Source: JBGPJM01 sp041485385
GTDB lineage: Bacteria; Planctomycetota; Phycisphaerae; Phycisphaerales; UBA1924
DNA: 28,574 bases
Direction of reading: 5' to 3'
NCBI GenBank assembly: GCA_041485385.1
Contig: JBGPJM010000036.1
Coordinates: forward strand, 1-28,574
The position numbers and the translations under genes are program-made. This document shows positions 22,985 to 28,574 of this stretch, in pieces. A model generated the notes under the pieces. That model saw only the letters and a list, made by a program, of their open reading frames with translations, had not been told where the DNA came from and searched no databases. Within the stretch, counting starts at the first letter, position 1. Every line of letters starts with the position of its first letter.

Positions 22985-24442
22985 TCACCCCTCCGCCCAC
23001 CACCTGTTTCCCTCTCTTGTCACGCGTCTGTACAGCGTGTCCCTCTCCACCGGCACGAGGCCTGCATCGAGGATCGCCTTCCGCAGGGTCCACGCGCTCA
23101 CCTCCTGGTGCGTTGCCACCCCTACCTCCCCGCCGCCCCCTCCGCCGCCGCCGTCGCCCGGGAGCTTGGTGATGTCGTACCAGACGACGGTGCCGTCGAT
23201 GTCGTCGGCGCCGTTCTGGAGCATGAGCTGGGCCATGGGGAGGGTCTGCATGATCCAGAAGGCCTTGACGTGCGGGAAGTTGTCGAGCATCAGGCGCGAG
23301 ATGGCCAGCGTCCGCAGGTTCTCCAGGCCGCTGGGGCCCGGAAGGTGCTCGAGGTCGGAGCCGTCGGGGAAGAAGGGGAGGGGGATGATGGTTTGGAAGG
23401 AGCCGCGGGGCGGAAGCGACAGAGCGACGGAGCGACGGAGCGACGAAGTGGGGGAGGAAAGCGACGCTTCAGCTCTGATTCCGTCTCCTCCCTCCGTCGC
23501 TTTGTCGCTCCGTCGCTCCGTCGCTTCCGCTCCGAGTCCGTCTCCTCCCTTCGTCGCTTCGTCGCTCCGTCGCTCCGTCGCTCCTTCCAGCCCCATCCGT
23601 GCCAAGGCCACATCCTGCGCCTGCCTCAGCATGTCCATGTGGACGAGGCGCTCGCGGCGCTCTTCGATGTGGCCGTAGAGGATGGTTGCGGTGGTGTTCA
23701 GGCCCAGCTCGTGGGCGGTCTTGTGGACGTCGAGCCAGACATCGGAGCGGATCTTGCCCTTGTACGCCTCGTCGTGGACGCGGTCGTCGAAGACCTCGGC
23801 GCCGCCGCCGGGGAGGGAGCCCAGACCCGCCTCCTTGAGCTTCTCGAGCACCCAGCGGATCCCCGCGACGCGATCGGCCTGCTTGTAGACCTTGGCGATC
23901 TTGGCCAGGTGCACGACCTCGACCGCGGTGAAGGCCTTGACGTGCAGGTCGCTCCCCAGCTCGCGCGCGGTCTCGCGGATCGTCCGCACCAGCTCCGGGT
24001 AGTAGTCCCACGGGAGGTACGGGTTGAGGCCGCCGACGGAGTGGATCTCCGTCGCCCCGGCCTGGACCGCGCGGCGGACCTCGTCCTTGACGTACTGCAT
24101 GTCGCGCGTGTAGGACCCCGCCTCGCCTTCCTTCCTGTAGAACTCGCAGAACTTGCACGACAGGGCGCAGACGTTGGAGTAGTTCAGGTGCCGGTTGATG
24201 TTGTAGTAGCCGACATCGCCGTTGAGGCGCCGGCGCACCCCGTCCGCCAGCTCGCACACCGTCCAAATGTCCGGCGTGGTGTAGAGCAGGTCGCCGTCCT
24301 CGAGCGTCAGGCGCTCGCCGGACTCGACCTTGGCGCGGATGGGCCTGAGGCGGGCATCCGGGCGGGCGGGGCCGGTGATGGGCCAACCGGTGGCCAGTGC
24401 CGCGTGCCCCCCCCCAGTGTGTGTGTCCGCCAATCCGGTCAT
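22985..24442 (-). CDS. mqnE: Aminofutalosine synthase MqnE with a 61-residue repeat insertion
   Basis: This radical SAM enzyme of the futalosine menaquinone route joins the chorismate-derived substrate to SAM-derived adenosine. The CxxxCxxC cluster motif is CALSCKFC (Cys92, Cys96, Cys99). MqnE-specific stretches are SVGGLNPYLPWDYY, LPGGGAEVF, GKI and ATILYGHIE. At 485 residues it exceeds the usual 360-400. The excess is a foreign-looking block, residues about 287-347, between MLRQAQDVALARMGLE and SFQTIIPLPFFPD. The family normally runs directly between these two elements. The block is Arg/Ser/Asp/Glu/Thr-rich with two 19-residue repeats (ATERRSDEATKGGDGLGAE and a variant) and is encoded by the palindromic element at 23394-23589. 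Frame is maintained. A run of eight Gly near 431-438 is a second low-complexity loop. No other mqn gene is nearby. Confidence 0.9.
   Translation of the reverse strand: MTGLADTHTGGGHAALATGWPITGPARPDARLRPIRAKVESGERLTLEDGDLLYTTPDIWTVCELADGVRRRLNGDVGYYNINRHLNYSNVCALSCKFCEFYRKEGEAGSYTRDMQYVKDEVRRAVQAGATEIHSVGGLNPYLPWDYYPELVRTIRETARELGSDLHVKAFTAVEVVHLAKIAKVYKQADRVAGIRWVLEKLKEAGLGSLPGGGAEVFDDRVHDEAYKGKIRSDVWLDVHKTAHELGLNTTATILYGHIEERRERLVHMDMLRQAQDVALARMGLEGATERRSDEATKGGDGLGAEATERRSDKATEGGDGIRAEASLSSPTSSLRRSVALSLPPRGSFQTIIPLPFFPDGSDLEHLPGPSGLENLRTLAISRLMLDNFPHVKAFWIMQTLPMAQLMLQNGADDIDGTVVWYDITKLPGDGGGGGGGGEVGVATHQEVSAWTLRKAILDAGLVPVERDTLYRRVTREGNRWWAEG
23394..23589. repeat. Foldback palindromic repeat element inserted in mqnE
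   Basis: The 196-bp block is bounded by a perfect 10-bp inverted repeat, TGGAAGGAGC at 23394-23403 and GCTCCTTCCA at 23580-23589. Inside are 8-bp periodic words: GCGACGGA-like on the left arm (23413-23447), TCCGTCGC-like on the right. The right side holds two direct copies of a 57-bp unit (phase points 23481 and 23538, both starting CCGTCTCCTCC). The left arm is the inverse of this unit for about 45 bp with few mismatches, so the transcript could form a long hairpin. Element length within the gene is about 183 bp of coding excess (61 codons). It has no stop codon in four of six frames. Confidence 0.85.
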
Positions 24443-24539
24443 CGCGCTGAACTTTCAAGAAGGTTTGAAAACAGTAGGTGCGCCTCTCGCTGGGAGGGCT
24501 CAAGCGAGAACGGGGGTGCGCGGCCTTCGTGCGCTGGGA

Positions 24540-24567
24540 CCCAGGGATCGGAATCCCTGGGTTTCTT
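24540..24567 (+). terminator. Orphan intrinsic terminator, plus strand
   Basis: CCCAGGGAT pairs perfectly with ATCCCTGGG (24540-24548 with 24553-24561) around the tetraloop CGGA, followed by TTTCTT. It has the shape of a rho-independent terminator for rightward transcription, yet no rightward gene ends before it. It may end an unannotated small RNA or block antisense transcription from mqnE. Confidence 0.65.
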
Positions 24568-24573
24568 CGTGAT

Positions 24574-24677
24574 GGCGGCCTACGGCGGTCTACGGCGGCC
24601 TACGGGGTTTCCTCGAGGAATTCCGACGGTTTCAAGTGGCGGCCTACGGCGGTGTACGGCGGCCTTCGGGAGTTTCC
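24574..24677. repeat. Two direct copies of a ~40-bp GGCGGCCTACGG repeat
   Basis: Copies at 24574-24612 and 24638-24677 differ by two substitutions and one indel and are 64 bp apart. Each is itself built of the sub-repeat TACGGCGG and ends in GTTTCC. They are not coding. Confidence 0.75.
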
Positions 24678-24718
24678 GGGGGTGCCGCGGGGGGAAAGAA
24701 AATGTGTGCGTGGCCATG

Positions 24719-24799
24719 TTGGCAACCTTGGGGGAATGTTGGGCGTTTTCTCCAAGATTCCGGGTCATGGCGTGGCAACCTTGGTGGCAATCTTGGGCG
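24719..24799. repeat. Two direct copies of a ~27-bp TGGCAACCTTGG repeat
   Basis: Copies at 24719-24745 and 24772-24799 share TGGCAACCTTGG, then a G-rich joint, AAT and TTGGGCG. CCAAGATT (24752-24759) and AATCTTGG (24789-24796) also form an inverted repeat across the second copy. Confidence 0.6.
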
Positions 24800-24998
24800 C
24801 TGTTGGAGGGGCGGTTTTCGCTGCGGAGAAGGGAGGTGCGGGACGATACCACGGCCTACGGGAGGACGCAAGCAAAAACCGAACATTTTTCAACGACGCA
24901 TGACTTCTGGTCGCCGCTGAAGCGGTCGGGGCTAGACTCGCCGCCCCCCCCCTCCCCAGCCCCCCCCAGCCCCTCCCTCTCGATCGGCCGAGCCGCGA

Positions 24999-26636
24999 AT
25001 GACCGCTCCACGCCCCTCGCTCTTCCGGCGCCTGATCCCCTTTGCTGTCCCCTACCCGCACTTCATGGGGTTTGCGCCGCTGGATGCCTGGCTGCGGCTG
25101 CTGCTGTTCCCGCCGGCGTGGATCCCGGTGCGGTTCTGGCTGCGGCTGGCGTTGGGGCTGTTCACCTCGGCCCTGGGCACCGCGTTCACACTCCCGGAGC
25201 GGCTGGTCCTCGCGCCCGTTCTGTTCCTCGTCGGTCGGCGTCGGCGGCACATGCTGGCGCACGAGCCGGGCGTGGTGGTGGTGCTGGGGTATTTCCGCAC
25301 CGGCACCACCCACCTGCACAACCTGCTCTCCTGCGACCGGCGCTTCCAGACGCCCAAGTGGTACCAGGCGCTGGCGCCGCAGGGGTTCGCGGCGAGCTGG
25401 ACCTTCCTCCGCCTCTTCCTCGTCCCATTCCTGGCCAACAACCGCCCGCAGGACGATGTCCCCTTCGGCCCGGAGTGGCCGGCCGAGGAGGACTTTGCCC
25501 TGTGCAACTGGGCCGCGGCCTCCAGCCTGGTCGGGCGCGGCATTCTGCCCGCCGCGCGGTCGTATGAGCACTACCGGCACTTCCATTCGCTCGACGGCCT
25601 GTCGCCGCGCGGCAGGCGTCTGTGGCGGCGGACGCAGTGGGCGTTCCTGTGGAAGCTCTCGCTGTTCATGCGTCGCCGGCGGATGCTGCTGAAGACGCCC
25701 AGCCACACCGCGCGCATCGCCGAGCTGATGGACCTGTTCACGGCGCCGAGGGTGAAGTTCGTGCACATCAGCCGCTCGCCGGTCGCGGTGGTGCGCTCCA
25801 ACGTCGCGCTGCACCAGCGCATGCAGCAGATGTACGCGCTCCAGCCCTCGCCTACGGAGGACCAGACGCAGCGGCGGATCGTCGAGGAGTACCTCGACAC
25901 CGAGCGCCGCTACCTGGAACAGATCGCGGTCGCGCCGGCCGGTCATGCGACGCGGATCCGATACGAGGACCTCGTCGCCGACCCGGTCGGGGAGCTCCGC
26001 CGGATCTACCGGGAGCTGGACCTGGGATGGTCGGAGCCGCTGGAGGCCGAGGTGCGGCGGTACCTGGCGAGAGTGGGGGAGTACACGGCCGCGACGCCCG
26101 CATCGAAGGGGATCGAGCGGCCGACGGGGGCGCTGGAGCCGCTGGCACCGCTCATCGAATTGTTCGGGCACGATCGGCCGCCGGTGCCGGCGGGGCCCGC
26201 GGTTTCGGCAGCGGGGGCGGGGGCGCGGCAGAGCCAGGAGCGGCGGCGCCGGCTGGCGTGGGCGGTGGCGCCGATCATGGCGGTGCTGAGTGCCGGCGCG
26301 TGGCTGGGGCTGGCGGTGCTGCTGCACAACCGGCTGGACTGGATGATCTGGCCGACGGGCATCGCCATCGGCTGGGGGACGATCCAGGCGGCGAAGGTGG
26401 GATCGATGCGGCTGGGGCTGGGCGCGGCGGCGCTGACGCTGGCGGTGTTTGTCGCGCTGGGGTTCGCGACGACGTACTTCATCTACCAGGGGGCGACGCC
26501 GTGGGCGTGGTGGGAGATCCGGAAGACGACGCTGAACGAGATGCGGAGCGGGGCGACGATCCCGTGGGTGGTGGTGGGGGTGCTGTCGGCGCTGCGGTTT
26601 GCGTCGCGCACGCACGTGCACCCGCCGGGGCGGTGA
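24999..26636 (+). CDS. Sulfotransferase with C-terminal membrane domain
   Basis: The 545-residue protein combines a PAPS-dependent sulfotransferase domain (about 85-395) with a membrane domain. The 5'-phosphosulfate loop is GYFRTGTTHLHNLL (97-110). The 3'-phosphate region is VHISRSPVAVVRSN (255-268). KTPSH at 232-236 is the conserved strand-turn before it, and RYEDLVADP follows. These fit the Sulfotransferase_3 group. A hydrophobic N-terminal part (about 25-80) may also contact the membrane. Residues about 418-535 hold three or four hydrophobic helices, unusual for this enzyme class. The acceptor (glycan, lipid or peptide) is unknown; planctomycetes are rich in sulfated-polysaccharide metabolism. 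The ATG at 24999 has a weak upstream site (GCCGAGCCGCGA). Confidence 0.88.
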   Translation: MTAPRPSLFRRLIPFAVPYPHFMGFAPLDAWLRLLLFPPAWIPVRFWLRLALGLFTSALGTAFTLPERLVLAPVLFLVGRRRRHMLAHEPGVVVVLGYFRTGTTHLHNLLSCDRRFQTPKWYQALAPQGFAASWTFLRLFLVPFLANNRPQDDVPFGPEWPAEEDFALCNWAAASSLVGRGILPAARSYEHYRHFHSLDGLSPRGRRLWRRTQWAFLWKLSLFMRRRRMLLKTPSHTARIAELMDLFTAPRVKFVHISRSPVAVVRSNVALHQRMQQMYALQPSPTEDQTQRRIVEEYLDTERRYLEQIAVAPAGHATRIRYEDLVADPVGELRRIYRELDLGWSEPLEAEVRRYLARVGEYTAATPASKGIERPTGALEPLAPLIELFGHDRPPVPAGPAVSAAGAGARQSQERRRRLAWAVAPIMAVLSAGAWLGLAVLLHNRLDWMIWPTGIAIGWGTIQAAKVGSMRLGLGAAALTLAVFVALGFATTYFIYQGATPWAWWEIRKTTLNEMRSGATIPWVVVGVLSALRFASRTHVHPPGR

Positions 26637-26678
26637 GAGTCTACCTGACGAGCTCACTGTCCTTTGGCCCGGCTCCCA

Positions 26679-27146
26679 TCAGAGGCTGCCCAAACGCCAC
26701 GCTGCCCCGCACTCCGGGCAGACACGGCACCCGTCGAGTTCGGCCGGAAGAGTCTCCATGTCGTACCCGCACGAGGCGCACGCGGTGGCGCGCCGGTAGC
26801 GATTAGCGAGACTCTTGGAGCCGATGCGACGCAGCAGAGACATGGTCAGCAGCGCGGGCACCGCCCCGGCGGCAGCCGTGACGCGAAAGAATATCCACAG
26901 GGGCGGTCTGATCGACGACATCAGCGCGACAGGGAGAAACGCGACCAGGACGGTCACCGGCAACACGGCGAGCCCCAAGAGGGCGAGCTGGCCCGCCGAC
27001 AGATCCCTTTCGAGCGACCCCAGGCGCGCGAGCCGGTCACGCACGCGCGGATCCATGCCGTCGGCCGGACGCACGCGCGGGCTCGCCGCGAGTGGCACGC
27101 GGCGCCCGCGGTCGTCCTTGATGGTTGTGCGAAGCCTTACCGTCAT
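26679..27146 (-). CDS. Two-helix membrane protein with C-terminal zinc ribbon
   Basis: The 155-residue product has a basic N-terminus, two transmembrane helices (about 52-77 and 84-104), a short basic linker and a C-terminal ribbon with Cys123, Cys126, Cys143 and Cys146 (CASCGYDM ... CPECGAAW) plus Cys140. The C-terminal module with Y-D-M/L after CxxCG is common in planctomycete membrane proteins. Function unknown. The start ATG at 27146 lacks a strong ribosome binding site. It lies 64 bp downstream of the SDR-like gene on the same strand and converges on the sulfotransferase gene with a 42-bp gap. Confidence 0.75.
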   Translation of the reverse strand: MTVRLRTTIKDDRGRRVPLAASPRVRPADGMDPRVRDRLARLGSLERDLSAGQLALLGLAVLPVTVLVAFLPVALMSSIRPPLWIFFRVTAAAGAVPALLTMSLLRRIGSKSLANRYRRATACASCGYDMETLPAELDGCRVCPECGAAWRLGSL

Positions 27147-27210
27147 GCAGTATCTACATCGGAGGAACCGCGAGAGGAGGCGGCGAGAGAAGCCAATGGG
27201 AGCCCCTTGA

Positions 27211-27783
27211 TCATTCGTGAGGTCGTGCGGACCACGGCCTCGTTGTTCCGACCGTCGAATCAACGGCATCCGGCTGCACCGCCGCGACCACGCCTTCGCT
27301 GATCTCCTCGTGGGTGAGCCATCGTGATGGCCCGCCGCGTTCGAGGATGAAACCCAGGATGATCCGCCGGTACGCGATCCCTGCGGGCGCGCCGATCTCG
27401 GCTTGCGACGCTGCGAGCCCCGGCGGATCCGTCGCGTCGCTCCCCAGCACGTGGAAGTACCTACACATGCCCGACCCCTCCGGCGCGATCGTCTCGGCGA
27501 TGAGTCGCGGCGCATCGGGTGCGCTTGAGTGCACCCACACGATCGCCGTTTCGATCGGGCCGTGCCGCACCATCGCGCTCCGCAGCCCCAGCGCCAGGCG
27601 CTGCGGGTCGGTGTAGTCGACCGGCACGGCGTTGATCCGCCCCGGCCCGCTGCCCGCCTTGACCAATTCGTTGAGCGACCGGTGCGACCTTGCCACCACG
27701 GAGACCACCGAGCCGCCGGCCGCGAGATGAAGGCACGCGCCCCGCAGCATCCCCGTCCCGCCGACGACGAGCACGTGCGCCAT
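27211..27783 (-). CDS. Short NAD(P)-binding Rossmann protein, SDR-like
   Basis: The 190-residue protein begins with AHVLVVGGTGMLRGACLHLA, split here as VVGGTGMLRG, the dinucleotide-binding loop, followed by a VSVVARS strand where Arg suggests NADP preference. An acidic strand end (PVDYTDP) and IVWVHSSA follow. It is shorter than classical SDR enzymes (about 250 residues) and lacks an evident YxxxK pair, as is true of a family of about 180-190-residue 'short-chain dehydrogenase' proteins in Bacillus and others. Catalytic function is therefore doubtful; it may sense or bind NADP(H). ATG at 27783 is chosen as the start of the fold; a leader hairpin lies 15 bases upstream. Confidence 0.8.
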   Translation of the reverse strand: MAHVLVVGGTGMLRGACLHLAAGGSVVSVVARSHRSLNELVKAGSGPGRINAVPVDYTDPQRLALGLRSAMVRHGPIETAIVWVHSSAPDAPRLIAETIAPEGSGMCRYFHVLGSDATDPPGLAASQAEIGAPAGIAYRRIILGFILERGGPSRWLTHEEISEGVVAAVQPDAVDSTVGTTRPWSARPHE

Positions 27784-27798
27784 GCCCGAGTGTACTTG

Positions 27799-27831
27799 CG
27801 GGGGCCGATCTGCCACTTCGGCAGGCCCCCG
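27799..27831 (-). promoter_or_regulatory. Strong leader hairpin upstream of the SDR-like gene
   Basis: CGGGGGCC (27799-27806) and GGCCCCCG (27824-27831) form a perfect 8-bp stem, continued by TGCC/GGCA around ACTTC with a GATC bulge. It ends 15 bases before the ATG at 27783. No T-tract follows on either strand, so it is not a classical terminator; it could control translation of the SDR gene or be a decayed repeat. Confidence 0.45.
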
Positions 27832-28036
27832 TCCATATTCCGTCAACATGAACGTCGCGGGGTCCAATGGACGCCTTCAATACCCACGCGCTCGGCATCC
27901 GTGCTCGGCCCGGCGCTGGCACCGATGTTGCCTTAAACTCGCAGCGGGGGTCGAGCGCCGGGCGCGCCCGCGGAGGGCAGGACCCGACACGCAGTGACCG
28001 CCCGAACGACGTGCGATCAAGCGCAGGAGTGCAGGA

Positions 28037-28574
28037 ATGTCCAAGATCATCGGAATCGACCTCGGCACGACGAACTCGGTGGTGGCCGTGATGGAGGGGG
28101 ACCAGCCCAAGGTGCTGATCAACTCTTCCGGCAACCGCATTACCCCGTCGGTCGTCGCGTTCACCGAAAAGGGCGAGCGTCTGGTGGGCCAGCCGGCCAA
28201 GCACCAGCAGGTCACCAACCCCAAGAACACCGTCTATTCGATCAAGCGGTTCATGGGCCGGCGCCACAGCGAGGTCGGCCATGAAGAGAAGCTCGTCCCC
28301 TACGAGGTCAAGGGCGGGCCCAACGAGTTCGTCAAGGTGAAGGTCCGCAACGAGGAGTTCACGCCGCAGCAGGTCTCCGCGTTCATCCTCCAGGACCTCA
28401 AGAAGACCGCCGAGGATTACCTGGGCGAGAAGGTGGACCGGGCGGTCATCACGGTCCCCGCCTACTTCAACGATGCCCAGCGTCAGGCGACCAAGGACGC
28501 CGGAGAGATCGCCGGCCTCAAGGTCGAGCGCATCATCAACGAGCCCACGGCCGCGGCGCTGGCGTACGGCCTGG
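28037..28574 (+). CDS. dnaK: Chaperone DnaK (Hsp70), 3' end outside the window
   Basis: The 179 visible codons start MSKIIGIDLGTTNSVVAVMEG and cover the first part of the ATPase domain. Phosphate-1 loop IDLGTTNS, the NRITPSVVAF strand, SIKRFMGR and VITVPAYFNDAQRQATKDAG are textbook Hsp70 signatures, followed by INEPTAAALAYGL. AGGAG lies seven bases before the ATG. No CIRCE inverted repeat (TTAGCACTC-N9-GAGTGCTAA) and no sigma32-like promoter is seen in the 250 bp upstream, so the heat-shock control mode stays open. The rest of the gene and any dnaJ/grpE neighbours are outside the window. Confidence 0.98.
   Translation, partial: MSKIIGIDLGTTNSVVAVMEGDQPKVLINSSGNRITPSVVAFTEKGERLVGQPAKHQQVTNPKNTVYSIKRFMGRRHSEVGHEEKLVPYEVKGGPNEFVKVKVRNEEFTPQQVSAFILQDLKKTAEDYLGEKVDRAVITVPAYFNDAQRQATKDAGEIAGLKVERIINEPTAAALAYGL

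Larger units (their letters stand above)
24443..24998. other. 556-bp repeat-rich intergenic region without a convincing gene
   Basis: It lies between the divergent mqnE and sulfotransferase genes. It contains a TTTCAA/TTGAAA inverted repeat (24453-24470) just before mqnE, a strong terminator-like hairpin (24540-24567), and two pairs of direct repeats (24574-24677 and 24719-24799). A/T-richer patches (AAAGAAAATG, GCAAAAACCG, CATTTTTCAA) contrast with the rest of the window. A pyrimidine tract rich in C (24943-24975) precedes the sulfotransferase start. Frames open here encode only repeat translations and I do not call a gene. Confidence 0.6.

Noticed and set aside
23404..23589. CRISPR-like array suggested by short periodic repeats
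   Set aside because: The period is 8 bp and 57 bp with no unique spacers, and copies occur in both orientations inside a coding gene; there are no cas genes.
24580..24852. Possible 90-residue minus-strand protein in the same intergenic region
   Set aside because: The reading is the reverse translation of the direct repeats; without homologues outside repeat copies it is not a supportable gene.
24478..24903. Possible 141-residue protein in the repeat-rich intergenic region
   Set aside because: It translates the terminator hairpin and both repeat families and shows no conserved motif or ribosome binding site.
23108..25567. 819-codon plus-strand frame spanning mqnE, the intergenic repeats and part of the sulfotransferase gene
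   Set aside because: It runs antisense to mqnE and out of frame with the sulfotransferase; its length results from the stop-free repeat element and G+C bias.
24765..26657. 630-codon open frame on the minus strand opposite the sulfotransferase gene
   Set aside because: Its translation is an Arg/Pro/His-rich shadow without motifs; the plus strand encodes clear PAPS-binding sites.
27784..28036. CIRCE element or sigma32 promoter upstream of dnaK
   Set aside because: Looked for TTAGCACTC-N9-GAGTGCTAA and CTTGAA/CCCCAT-like boxes; no acceptable match was found.

Overview
The window is a GC-rich chromosomal segment of about 28.6 kb. It most likely comes from a planctomycete of the Phycisphaerae type. 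The evidence is circumstantial: very high G+C with few operons and many divergent or convergent single genes, two small membrane proteins with CxxC zinc ribbons, a futalosine-pathway menaquinone gene, an RRM/glycine-rich RNA-binding protein, a PilZ protein, and a cysteine-free (zinc-independent) S4. No rRNA, tRNA, CRISPR array, phage module or transposase gene was recognised. Gene order looks like an ordinary core/accessory mix, not a genomic island.

Layout, left to right. 1-3.4 kb: a left-truncated TlpA-type thioredoxin (-), a double-ACT protein (+), a secreted DUF6263-like protein (-) and a SIMPL-domain protein (+). 3.4-4.9 kb: an arsenic cassette, arsR then arsM (-), translationally coupled by ATGA. 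A consensus-like promoter and a 20-bp palindromic operator are visible upstream. 5.0-8.4 kb: a LOG-family protein (+) converging on a large three-domain CHAD-Ppx/GppA-HD protein (-). 8.5-13 kb: S1/P1-nuclease-like secreted protein (-), threonine aldolase (+), PilZ protein (-) and PurF (-). 13.2-15.9 kb: rpsD (+) and a membrane-anchored SurA/PpiD-like protein (+). 15.9-20.1 kb: a leftward run consisting of a small membrane protein, a B12-binding/MeaB GTPase fusion, a SpoIIE-type phosphatase that overlaps it by 4 bp, and a MATE transporter. 20.4-22.9 kb: a zinc-ribbon protein (+), an RRM protein with its own terminator (-) and an MFS exporter (-). 23.0-25.0 kb: mqnE (-), which carries an in-frame palindromic repeat insertion, followed by a repeat-rich 556-bp intergenic stretch. 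25.0-28.6 kb: a membrane-fused sulfotransferase (+), a zinc-ribbon membrane protein (-), a small SDR-like protein (-) and the 5' end of dnaK (+).

The most striking item is the 196-bp foldback element at 23394-23589 inside mqnE. It has perfect 10-bp terminal inverted repeats and 8-bp internal periodicity. Two direct copies of a 57-bp (19-codon) unit face an inverted copy. It adds about 61 residues to the enzyme without breaking its frame, and it is stop-free in four of six frames. It looks like a self-spreading, protein-tolerated palindromic element comparable in concept to the Rickettsia palindromic elements. Other items worth a look are the CHAD-PPX-HD polyphosphate protein, the mutase-less B12/GTPase fusion coupled to a PP2C phosphatase, the ArsR operator, and the repeat-bearing region upstream of mqnE with an orphan terminator.
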